DNA of 5,061 nucleotides from Collinsella sp. (GTDB taxonomy: Bacteria; Actinomycetota; Coriobacteriia; Coriobacteriales; Coriobacteriaceae): positions 1 to 5,061 of the forward strand of contig JAIHVJ010000137.1 in assembly GCA_022720335.1 (NCBI GenBank), in the 5' to 3' direction. Made by a program: the position numbers and the translations under genes. The notes beneath the pieces were generated by a model that saw nothing but the letters and a program-made list of their open reading frames with translations, was not told where the DNA came from and ran no database searches. Shown piece by piece: positions 1 to 5,061 of this stretch. The first letter of the stretch is position 1. Each line of letters begins with the position of its first letter.

Positions 1-440
1 AGCAGCTTAAAGACATATGCCGCCACAAGTAGGTCCATATGAGCCGTGTCGAGCCCGCTGCCCACCAGGGCAAGAGCTCGCTGCGTTATGGCAAAGGTAA
101 ACGGGTCCTCGGCGTCCTCGAACGAGCACACGCGCGCGACCTCGGCGATCGCGCTTGCGGCGCAGGTCGTCTCGTAATCGGGCGCAGCGCCGAGCGGCGC
201 CTCCATAAGCTCGGCCTGGGAAACCACGTCGAGTGACCGTCCATGTGCAAGCAGCATATCGACCGTACAGAACAGCTCGCAGCGCGCAGCCAGGCGTCCG
301 CCGGGTTTGCGGGCGCCCTTTGCCACGGCGCGAACCTGCCGCCCCCGCTCGTCAAGCATCGTCAAGATCAGGTCGGTCTCTTTGAGCTTAGTCTTATCGA
401 GCACGAGCACTTTCGTGCGATATGTCCGGGAGCCTGCCAT
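1..440 (-). CDS. recO: DNA repair protein RecO, N-terminal part (3' end outside window)
   Basis: RecO binds single-stranded DNA and, with RecR, helps load RecA at gaps during recombinational repair in the cytoplasm. Translating from the ATG at 440-438 gives 146 open codons with no stop before the window edge, so the gene is truncated at its 3' end only by the window. The N-terminus reads as a RecO OB-fold: a start near MAGSRTYRTKVLVLDK, then ETDLILTMLDERG, then the signature AVAKGARKPGGRL (about residues 48-60), followed by an LDVVSQAEL segment (about 81-89). The helical region begins after about residue 100, and LLVAAYVFKLL at the edge matches the usual helix before the zinc-binding part, which is not visible here. 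The start lies 15 bases after the era stop, with AAGGA overlapping that stop codon. Family assignment rests on recognised motifs and on the era-recO adjacency that is common in bacteria. Confidence 0.93.
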   Translation of the reverse strand, partial: MAGSRTYRTKVLVLDKTKLKETDLILTMLDERGRQVRAVAKGARKPGGRLAARCELFCTVDMLLAHGRSLDVVSQAELMEAPLGAAPDYETTCAASAIAEVARVCSFEDAEDPFTFAITQRALALVGSGLDTAHMDLLVAAYVFKL

Positions 441-452
441 GCGCGCCGCGCG

Positions 453-457
453 TCCTT
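453..457 (-). promoter_or_regulatory. recO ribosome binding site (unusually long spacing)
   Basis: AAGGA shares bases with the era TAA stop and sits 12 bases before the recO ATG, longer than the 5-6 bases at most other starts in this window. The spacer is CGCGCGGCGCGC, which can form a 4-bp GCGC hairpin with a 3-base loop. No better Shine-Dalgarno is visible, and no in-frame start closer to it preserves the conserved N-terminus. Confidence 0.55.
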
Positions 458-1523
458 AGTCCTCGGCGTTGTAGCCAAAGCGGCGAATCTGGGCCTCGTC
501 GTCACGCCAGCCGGCCTTGACCTTCACGTCCAGCTCCAAAAAGACCTGGGTGCCAAAAATACGCTCAAGGTCGCGACGGGCGTCGATGCCGATATGCTTG
601 ATCATCTCGCCGCCCTTGCCGATGATGATGCCCTTTTGGCCCTCGCGCTCGACGTAAATGGTGGCGTGCACGCGCAGCACCTTCTTGGTCTGCTCGAGCG
701 CATCGCAGATCACGCCAACGGAGTGCGGAATCTCATCACGGGTGCGGCGCAAGACCTTCTCGCGCACAAACTCGGCAACGAGCGTCTCATCGGAAGCGTC
801 AGTACCCATGTCCTCGGGGAACCAACGCGGACCCTCAGGCAAAAAGTGCGCAACGGTCTCTATAAAGGCATCGACGTTGAAGTTCTTAACCGACGACGTC
901 ACAATCTCGTCGTCATATTCCATAAGCTCGTGGGCAGCCTTAAGCTGCTCCATGACCTGTGCGGGGTCGGCCTCATCGGCCTTGGTGAGCACCAGGACCT
1001 TCTTGCAACGAGCGCATCTGACACGCTCGGCAACCCAGGCGTCTCCCCTGCCGATCGGCTTGGTGGCATCAATCAAAAACGCGACGACATCGACATCGTT
1101 CAGCTCGAACAGCGCGCTCTTGTTGAGCTCGGACCCCAGGCCGTCCTTGGGTTTGTGGATACCCGGAGTATCGACAAAGACCAGCTGGTAGCCGGGACGG
1201 TTGACGACGGCGCGCATGCGGCGGCGAGTCGTCTGGGCCACCGGCGAGGTGATGGCGACCTTTTTGCCATAGCAGGCATTAAGCAGCGTGGACTTGCCGG
1301 CGTTGGGGCGGCCGACCAAGGCCACGAAGCCACTGCGGAAACCGGGCTCAACGTCGCCAAAGCCCGCGAGGACGTCGTCCTCATCGCACAGGGCGTCGAG
1401 TTCCTCATCGCTCATGCCCTCAAACGGGTCGAACTCCTCGACATCCTGGAGCTCCTCGGTATCCACCGCGCCCAGGGACTCGTCGTCCAAAAACTCATCG
1501 GTAGGCTGCATATTGTCGGACAT
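456..1523 (-). CDS. era: GTPase Era, ribosome assembly factor, with acidic N-terminal extension
   Basis: Era is a Ras-like GTPase with a C-terminal KH domain. In characterised homologues it binds near the 3' end of 16S rRNA and acts as a checkpoint in 30S subunit maturation. The 355-residue product shows G1 GRPNAGKST (71-79), the switch region PVAQTTRRRM (94-103), G3 DTPG (118-121), G4 as TKAD (180-183) and G5 SSV (210-212). A linker, RWFPEDMGTD (233-242), leads to a KH domain at about 286-337 with GIIIGKGGEMIK (298-309). Typical Era is about 300 residues. The excess is residues 1-60, which hold 24 Asp/Glu and no Lys, Arg or His. The ATG at 1523 is chosen because AAAGGGA lies 5 bases upstream and 12 bases separate it from the dgkA stop. 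Met37 (ATG at 1415-1413) is a possible but less well-supported internal start. The pair C170/C173 just before the G4 strand is unusual. Era is followed 15 bases later by recO. Confidence 0.97.
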   Translation of the reverse strand: MSDNMQPTDEFLDDESLGAVDTEELQDVEEFDPFEGMSDEELDALCDEDDVLAGFGDVEPGFRSGFVALVGRPNAGKSTLLNACYGKKVAITSPVAQTTRRRMRAVVNRPGYQLVFVDTPGIHKPKDGLGSELNKSALFELNDVDVVAFLIDATKPIGRGDAWVAERVRCARCKKVLVLTKADEADPAQVMEQLKAAHELMEYDDEIVTSSVKNFNVDAFIETVAHFLPEGPRWFPEDMGTDASDETLVAEFVREKVLRRTRDEIPHSVGVICDALEQTKKVLRVHATIYVEREGQKGIIIGKGGEMIKHIGIDARRDLERIFGTQVFLELDVKVKAGWRDDEAQIRRFGYNAED

Positions 1524-1528
1524 GGGAA

Positions 1529-1535
1529 TCCCTTT
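1529..1535 (-). promoter_or_regulatory. era ribosome binding site
   Basis: AAAGGGA lies 5 bases before the ATG at 1523-1521, in the 12-base gap after the dgkA stop. Its position supports translation of the full acidic N-terminal extension rather than a start nearer the GTPase domain. Confidence 0.65.
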
Positions 1536-1913
1536 CTAAATAAAGTCGAGCGCGTGGGCAAATACCAGTACGCCCACAATCGCGGCGGTAATGGAAAGAA
1601 CGTATACAGAGGCAGCGGCGATATCCTTCGCGCGCTTGGCCAGCGGATGCAGCTCCTGGGTCGCCAGGTCCACAATCGCCTCCATGGCGGTATTGCACAG
1701 CTCGCCGTGAATCACCAGGCCGCAGCAAATGATGACCGTAGCCCACTCGGCAATATCGAGCCCCACGATGCAGCCGGCAATGACGGTGCACACGCCCGCC
1801 GCGAGCATGACCTTAATGTTGCGCTCGGTCTTGACGGCAGTGACGAAGCCCTCCATCGCGTATGAGAACGACTTTAAAAAGGACGGATGGTCCTTGTTCG
1901 ATCCGGGAATCAT
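1536..1913 (-). CDS. dgkA: Undecaprenol/diacylglycerol kinase, DgkA family
   Basis: This is a small integral membrane kinase. In Gram-positive bacteria, members of this family mainly phosphorylate undecaprenol to the undecaprenyl-phosphate carrier used for wall synthesis, whereas the E. coli enzyme prefers diacylglycerol. The substrate here is inferred, not shown. The 125-residue protein has an N-terminal amphipathic segment with SF.YA (15-19) and the ERN motif at 30-32. The active-site signature is E71-L-C-N74-T-A-M-E78 followed by IVD (80-82), and HPLAKRAKD lies at 89-97. Three hydrophobic helices lie at about 35-52, 55-77 and 98-120, the usual topology and length. The ATG at 1913 has AGGAG 6 bases upstream, overlapping the ybeY stop. 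The gene sits 9 bases after ybeY and 12 before era, the order seen in Bacillota except that no cytidine deaminase gene lies between dgkA and era. Confidence 0.94.
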   Translation of the reverse strand: MIPGSNKDHPSFLKSFSYAMEGFVTAVKTERNIKVMLAAGVCTVIAGCIVGLDIAEWATVIICCGLVIHGELCNTAMEAIVDLATQELHPLAKRAKDIAAASVYVLSITAAIVGVLVFAHALDFI

Positions 1914-1919
1914 AGACGG

Positions 1920-1924
1920 CTCCT
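1920..1924 (-). promoter_or_regulatory. dgkA ribosome binding site overlapping the ybeY stop codon
   Basis: AGGAG begins within the TAG stop of ybeY (the sequence reads TAGGAG) and ends 6 bases before the dgkA ATG. The shared bases suggest that ribosomes ending ybeY can re-initiate at dgkA. Confidence 0.7.
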
Positions 1925-2432
1925 AGTCGTGGGAATGATTGGTTATGGGGCCGACGTGGACGAGTTTGGGGTCCTCGCCGCGCTCAAGCGCCAAGTCGCG
2001 TAGAATGGCATCCTCGCGTGCCTCCATGACCTCGGCCTCATCGTCCTCGATGTGGTCGTAACCCAGCAGGTGCAGCATTCCGTGCACGAGCATCAGTCGG
2101 CACTCATCGGCGGGACTGTTGCCAAAGCCGGGGGCCTGGCGGGCAATAACCTGCGGGGCCAGGATAATATCGCCGAGCTCAAGCGTCTCATCGGCGGGAA
2201 TGTCCTCGTCAAAGGCCGAGTCACATTCAAACGAGAGCACGTCGGTCGTGCGGTCGATACTGCGCCACTCAAGGTTGAGCTCGTGCATCTCGTCTTCATC
2301 GACATACGAAAGGGAAATCTCGACCTCACGCTCAACACCCTCGGCGGCAAGCACAACTCCGCAGATGTGCTCCACCTCCTGGGCATCGAGCAGCGTATCG
2401 AGCTCGGCATCGTTGCTGATCAATACACTCAA
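1923..2432 (-). CDS. ybeY: Endoribonuclease YbeY / 16S rRNA maturation factor
   Basis: YbeY is a zinc-dependent single-strand endoribonuclease implicated in maturation of the 16S rRNA 3' end and in 70S ribosome quality control. The 169-residue product carries the defining metal motif HGMLHLLGYDH at 117-127, with ligands H117, H121 and H127. It also carries the conserved WRSIDRTTDVLSF segment (56-68), including the functionally important arginine at about 57, and LGDIILAP (86-93). The TTG start at 2432-2430 is chosen because AAAGGAG lies 5 bases upstream and the start overlaps the phoH TGA as TTGA. No in-frame ATG precedes the conserved core more convincingly. The protein is slightly longer than the E. 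coli form (about 155 residues), ending in a tail with three histidines (H159, H166, H168). Its place beside phoH and upstream of era is widely conserved and fits a shared ribosome/RNA role. Confidence 0.96.
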   Translation of the reverse strand: MSVLISNDAELDTLLDAQEVEHICGVVLAAEGVEREVEISLSYVDEDEMHELNLEWRSIDRTTDVLSFECDSAFDEDIPADETLELGDIILAPQVIARQAPGFGNSPADECRLMLVHGMLHLLGYDHIEDDEAEVMEAREDAILRDLALERGEDPKLVHVGPITNHSHD

Positions 2433-3415
2433 CGGGACTCCTTTCGATCGTGTGCGCGCTGCTCACGCGCATCGTCGTATGCATCATAGGCCTCAACGAT
2501 ACGGCCCACCAGGGCATGGCGAACCACATCGGCACGCTCCAGGTGAGAAAACGTCACATCGTCGACGCGACCCAAAATCCTTTCGACATCGGCAAGACCG
2601 CCGCGGCGACCCACCAGGTCACGCTGGCTCAGGTCGCCGGTAATCACGAACTTGGAATTAAAACCCAGACGCGTCAGGAACATCTTCATCTGCTCAGGCG
2701 TTGTGTTTTGTGCCTCATCGAGCACCACAAAGGCATCACTCAGCGTTCGACCGCGCATGTAGGCGAGCGGGGCGATCTCGATCACGCCACGCTCCATAAG
2801 CTCATCGGTGCGCTCGCGATCCATCATGTCAAAGAGGGCATCATAGAGCGGGCGCATATACGGGTCGATCTTTTCCTCGAGGGTGCCGGGCAAAAAGCCC
2901 AGGTTCTCCCCCGCCTCGACAACCGGGCGCGTCAGGATCAGGCGGCCTACCTCATGGCGCTTGAGCGCGGCGACGGCGAGCGCCATGGCCAGATAGGTTT
3001 TACCGGTACCGGCGGGACCGAGGCCAAACGTGATGGTAGAAGAGCGGATGGCATCCACATAGCGCTTTTGGCCGAGCGTCTTGGGGCGGATAACGCGACC
3101 GCGATACGATAGCAGCACGTCATCGCGCAACGACGAGGCATCATGCTCGCCGTCGCGCAGAACGGCCAGACAGCGCGAGACATCATCGGCAGAAAGCGTG
3201 CGCCCGGCAGCGGCCTCACGAAAGGCATGTTCGAAAAAACGCGCCACGAGCTCGACCTCGTCCGGATCGCCGCTCACGGCAACGCTGTCACCGCGGGCAA
3301 CCACATGGGCGCGCACCAAGTTCTCGAGTGCACGAAGGGCGCCATCGCCGGCGCCCAAAACGCGCGAGGGGTCGATACCCTCGGGAACGGTAAGTCTAAT
3401 CTTCGAGGCTTCCAT
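2429..3415 (-). CDS. phoH: PhoH family ATPase (PhoH-like protein)
   Basis: PhoH proteins are cytoplasmic P-loop ATPases related to the ATPase half of helicases. Their cellular role is poorly settled, although conserved pairing with ybeY suggests RNA or ribosome metabolism. The product is 328 residues from the ATG at 3415. The N-terminal region (about 1-105) is the variable PhoH front part. The ATPase domain begins at RPKTLGQ (110-116), followed by Walker A GPAGTGKT (133-140), RPVVEAGE (163-170), LGFLPG (172-177), Walker B VVLDEAQN (230-237) and the sensor-like ITGD (258-261). DVVRH (296-300) lies near the C-terminus. An open frame extends upstream to 3520, but that part overlaps mtaB coding sequence and looks unlike PhoH. 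The 3415 ATG follows AGGGAGG and begins a sensible PhoH N-terminus. Its first 20 bases overlap the end of mtaB, and its stop overlaps the ybeY start by 4 bases. No PIN or other fused domain is present. Confidence 0.95.
   Translation of the reverse strand: MEASKIRLTVPEGIDPSRVLGAGDGALRALENLVRAHVVARGDSVAVSGDPDEVELVARFFEHAFREAAAGRTLSADDVSRCLAVLRDGEHDASSLRDDVLLSYRGRVIRPKTLGQKRYVDAIRSSTITFGLGPAGTGKTYLAMALAVAALKRHEVGRLILTRPVVEAGENLGFLPGTLEEKIDPYMRPLYDALFDMMDRERTDELMERGVIEIAPLAYMRGRTLSDAFVVLDEAQNTTPEQMKMFLTRLGFNSKFVITGDLSQRDLVGRRGGLADVERILGRVDDVTFSHLERADVVRHALVGRIVEAYDAYDDAREQRAHDRKESR
2438..2444 (-). promoter_or_regulatory. ybeY ribosome binding site fixing a TTG start
   Basis: AAAGGAG, inside the last codons of phoH, stands 5 bases before TTG at 2432-2430. 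The start and the phoH stop share the tetranucleotide TTGA, a typical translational-coupling arrangement. The strong site is what justifies a TTG start here. Confidence 0.75.
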
Positions 3416-4688
3416 GAACCTCCCTGCGTGCATGGACCAAGCCGGAATCATCGACTCCGATGATAGCAACATCGAGCAGGCACGGGGCTGTGAGTCCACA
3501 GGTATCATCAAGACGGGCATGATGGAACGAGCCGAGCGTCAAATTATCACCATACTCGAGCACCGCACGCTCGACCGTGCCCACGCGGCGGCGGGCATCG
3601 GCGATCGCAAGCTCCTGTGCGGCGGCGCGCATACGACGGCTGCGCTCGGCCATGACCTCAGGGGGTACCTGGTCGGGCATGTCGGCAGCAAGGGTACCGG
3701 GACGCTTGCTGTAGCGGAACACGTGCATACGCGAGAAACCCACACGGCGGCACAGCGCCAGCGACTCCTCGAACTCCTCGTCCGTCTCACCAGGAAAACC
3801 GACGATGACATCGCACGAAAGGGACGCCTGGGGCAAGTTGGCGCGAATCATACGCACCGTGTCCTCAAAGGCCTCGGCGCTATAGGGACGGCCCATGCGA
3901 TGCAGGGTCGCCGTGCAGCCGGACTGCACGGGCAGGTGCAAAAACGGGGCGATACGCTGCGGGTAGCGCGCCATAACCTTAAGCAGGCGCTCGGAGATAT
4001 CCATGGGCTCGACCGAGGAAATGCGCACATGCGGAATAGACGTGCGCTCCATGATGGCCTCGAGCAGCTCATCGATTTCGACGTGCTCGTCGGTCGCGCT
4101 CTTGCCATCGTAGGCACCCAGGTTCACACCGGTCAGCACCACCTCGGGCACGCCGGCCTCCTGGGCCTCGCGAACTTGCTCGAGCACGGACTCGACGGGC
4201 ACGGAGCGCTCGGGGCCGCGCGCCTTCCACACAATGCAATAGGTGCAGCGATGGTTGCAGCCATCCTGAATCTTCACGCCCAGGCGAGAGCGACCGAGCG
4301 CATCGACCACCTCGCCATCGCTGCAGGCGGGAACGCTATCGGACTCAACACCCAGCACCTCGCAAACACGTTCGGCGACATCTATCTTGGACGGCTCGGC
4401 AATCACGCGATCCGAAAGCTCCGACAGCTCCTCGGGATGCAAATTGACCACGCATCCGGTCACGACCACATAGGGCTCGTTTGGATGGGCCAGCGCATGA
4501 CGGACGGCCTTACGGGTCTTAGCCTCGGCCTCGCCCGTAACGGCACAAGTGTTAATGACGATCAGATCGGCATCCTGGGGCTCCACAATAGCAAAGCCCA
4601 AGCGCATAAGATCGGCAGTGATACGGTCAGACTCAACCCGGTTGACACGGCAGCCGAGGTTGACGACGGAAATATGGGGTGCGAGCAC
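3396..4688 (-). CDS. mtaB: tRNA N6-threonylcarbamoyladenosine (t6A37) methylthiotransferase MtaB
   Basis: MtaB is a radical-SAM enzyme with two 4Fe-4S clusters. It adds a methylthio group to t6A at position 37 of tRNAs that read ANN codons, giving ms2t6A. The 430-residue product has the N-terminal methylthiotransferase domain with cluster cysteines C13 (NLGCRVN), C48 (INTCAVT) and C79 (VTGCV). The radical-SAM triad C144-x3-C148-x2-C151 follows, then VVLTGVNLG (183-191), the SSVEPMD region (224-230), LHLPVQSGC (250-258) and DVIVGFPGETDEEF (293-306). A C-terminal TRAM-like RNA-binding segment spans about 372-423, including EYGDNLTLG. Length and motif order fit MtaB rather than MiaB or RimO, mainly through the NLGCRVN start and the HVF.YS.RPGT element (322-332). 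The residues after the triad, IVWKARGPERS, differ from the form I remember for the family. The start is GTG at 4688 with AAGGAG 5 bases upstream, 9 bases after the dnaJ stop. The 3' end overlaps phoH by 20 bases. Confidence 0.93.
   Translation of the reverse strand: MLAPHISVVNLGCRVNRVESDRITADLMRLGFAIVEPQDADLIVINTCAVTGEAEAKTRKAVRHALAHPNEPYVVVTGCVVNLHPEELSELSDRVIAEPSKIDVAERVCEVLGVESDSVPACSDGEVVDALGRSRLGVKIQDGCNHRCTYCIVWKARGPERSVPVESVLEQVREAQEAGVPEVVLTGVNLGAYDGKSATDEHVEIDELLEAIMERTSIPHVRISSVEPMDISERLLKVMARYPQRIAPFLHLPVQSGCTATLHRMGRPYSAEAFEDTVRMIRANLPQASLSCDVIVGFPGETDEEFEESLALCRRVGFSRMHVFRYSKRPGTLAADMPDQVPPEVMAERSRRMRAAAQELAIADARRRVGTVERAVLEYGDNLTLGSFHHARLDDTCGLTAPCLLDVAIIGVDDSGLVHARREVHGSLED
3419..3425 (-). 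promoter_or_regulatory. phoH ribosome binding site inside mtaB
   Basis: AGGGAGG lies wholly within mtaB codons and ends only 3 bases before the ATG at 3415-3413, a short but usable spacing. It decides for this start over upstream in-frame ATGs at 3433 and 3451; the latter has only a weak GGAG. Confidence 0.6.
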
Positions 4689-4693
4689 GCGGG

Positions 4694-4699
4694 CTCCTT
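4694..4699 (-). promoter_or_regulatory. mtaB ribosome binding site overlapping the dnaJ stop codon
   Basis: AAGGAG begins inside the dnaJ TAA and ends 5 bases before the GTG at 4688-4686. It supports the GTG start and suggests re-initiation by ribosomes finishing dnaJ. Confidence 0.72.
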
Positions 4700-5061
4700 A
4701 ATCGAGGATATCGTCGAGGGCACTCTTGATACGGTCGGTCACCGACTTCTTACCAGAAGCGACGTCATCGCCCATCTCATCGGCAAAAGCACGGAGCAGC
4801 TCGCGCTGCTTATTGGAAAGATTGGTGGGAACGACCACGCGCAGTTGCACGATCAGGCGGCCACGCGAACCGCCACCGCCAATGCGCGGCATGCCGTAAT
4901 TATTGACGCTCACGGTGTCGCCGTACTGGGCGCCGGCGGGAACCGTCACCTTAACGACCTCATCGGGCATAATGCCCTCGACCTCAATCTCGCAGCCGAG
5001 CGCAGCCTGCGCAATCGAGATATCGCTCACCAGGTACAGGTCATCACCGTTGCGCTTAAAG
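4698..5061 (-). CDS. dnaJ: Chaperone DnaJ, C-terminal part (5' end outside window)
   Basis: DnaJ (Hsp40) delivers unfolded clients to DnaK and stimulates its ATPase. Only the last 120 residues are visible. The frame is open to the window edge, with FKRNGDDLYL upstream of the GTG at 5030-5028, so that GTG is an internal valine and not a start. What is seen is C-terminal substrate-binding domain II: RNGDDLYL, SIAQAALGCEIEV, VPAGAQYGD, GRLIVQLRVVVPTNLS, then LLRAFADEMGDD. These correspond to the family's conserved GDDLY, AALG, PAGTQ.G and VPT.LS..Q elements. The J domain and the Gly/Phe and zinc-finger regions lie outside, so DnaJ proper cannot be separated from a CbpA-like class B relative by sequence alone. 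The tail after GDDV is a short charged extension ending in DDILD. It is followed 9 bases later by mtaB, likely in the same transcript; the promoter and any HrcA-type control would be upstream and are not visible. Confidence 0.9.
   Translation of the reverse strand, partial: FKRNGDDLYLVSDISIAQAALGCEIEVEGIMPDEVVKVTVPAGAQYGDTVSVNNYGMPRIGGGGSRGRLIVQLRVVVPTNLSNKQRELLRAFADEMGDDVASGKKSVTDRIKSALDDILD

Noticed and set aside
86..355. An 89-codon minus-strand open frame.
   Set aside because: It overlaps recO in another frame; the recO frame is open from 440 to the edge and carries the family motifs.
441..455. GC-rich hairpin between era and recO as a transcription terminator.
   Set aside because: The stem is only 4 bp and no U-run follows; recO coding sequence starts immediately after it.
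243..1865. A 540-codon open frame on the plus strand opposite recO, era and dgkA.
   Set aside because: It is exactly codon-aligned with the three minus-strand genes, which share one frame. In that register a plus-strand stop needs a sense TTA, CTA or TCA codon, all rare in this G+C-rich coding sequence. The frame begins after, and ends at, places where recO and dgkA use TCA. The product is a low-information mix of Leu, Ala, Gly and His with no recognisable family.
2450..3112. A 220-codon plus-strand open frame opposite phoH, with a similar one at 2052-2489 opposite ybeY.
   Set aside because: Same codon-aligned antisense effect as above; the minus strand carries unmistakable PhoH and YbeY motifs.
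3416..3520. A longer PhoH starting at the ATG at 3520.
   Set aside because: The extra 35 residues lie in mtaB coding sequence and do not look like a PhoH N-terminus; AGGGAGG directly before 3415 supports the shorter form.
4698..5030. A separate 110-residue protein starting at GTG 5030.
   Set aside because: The frame continues upstream to the window edge with conserved DnaJ residues (GDDLYL), so this GTG encodes an internal valine.
1..5061. Search for mobile elements, CRISPR arrays, tRNA/rRNA genes, defence or toxin modules, or a new system.
   Set aside because: The minus strand is coding almost without gaps and every gene belongs to a familiar core family. No direct-repeat array, inverted-repeat ends, integrase/transposase or RNA-gene signature was seen.

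Overview
The window is ordinary, densely packed bacterial core-genome sequence. Every gene lies on the minus strand, so transcription runs from position 5061 toward position 1. The bases are G+C-rich (roughly 60 % by eye), and start codons include ATG, GTG and TTG. The gene order, read in the direction of transcription, is dnaJ (3' end) - mtaB - phoH - ybeY - dgkA - era - recO (5' end). This resembles the Bacillota-type phoH-ybeY-dgkA-era-recO cluster. The G+C level, codon use and protein character point to a high-G+C Gram-positive, and I infer a member of the Coriobacteriia (Collinsella/Olsenella-like). That assignment comes from memory, not from a search.

Layout: 5061-4698 holds the last 120 residues of a DnaJ-type co-chaperone. 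4688-3396 is mtaB, the tRNA t6A methylthiotransferase. 3415-2429 is phoH, an ATPase whose first 20 bases overlap mtaB. 2432-1923 is ybeY, an endoribonuclease/rRNA maturation factor that starts with TTG and overlaps the phoH stop by 4 bases. 1913-1536 is dgkA, an undecaprenol/diacylglycerol kinase. 1523-456 is era, a ribosome-assembly GTPase with an unusual acidic N-terminal extension. 440-1 is the first 146 residues of recO, a recombination mediator that runs off the window edge. Gaps between genes are 9, -20, -4, 9, 12 and 15 bases, and each start has a recognisable Shine-Dalgarno sequence. No promoter or terminator fits in these gaps, so the whole window is most simply read as one polycistronic unit whose promoter lies upstream, beyond 5061.

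Functionally the cluster joins protein folding (DnaJ), tRNA modification for decoding ANN codons (MtaB), ribosome and RNA quality control (PhoH, YbeY, Era), lipid-carrier recycling for the cell envelope (DgkA) and DNA repair (RecO). I found no mobile element, CRISPR array, RNA gene or phage/defence module, and no evidence of an undescribed system. The points most worth a second look are the acidic extension and cysteine pair of Era, the altered radical-SAM flank in MtaB, and the translation-initiation arrangements at phoH, ybeY and recO.
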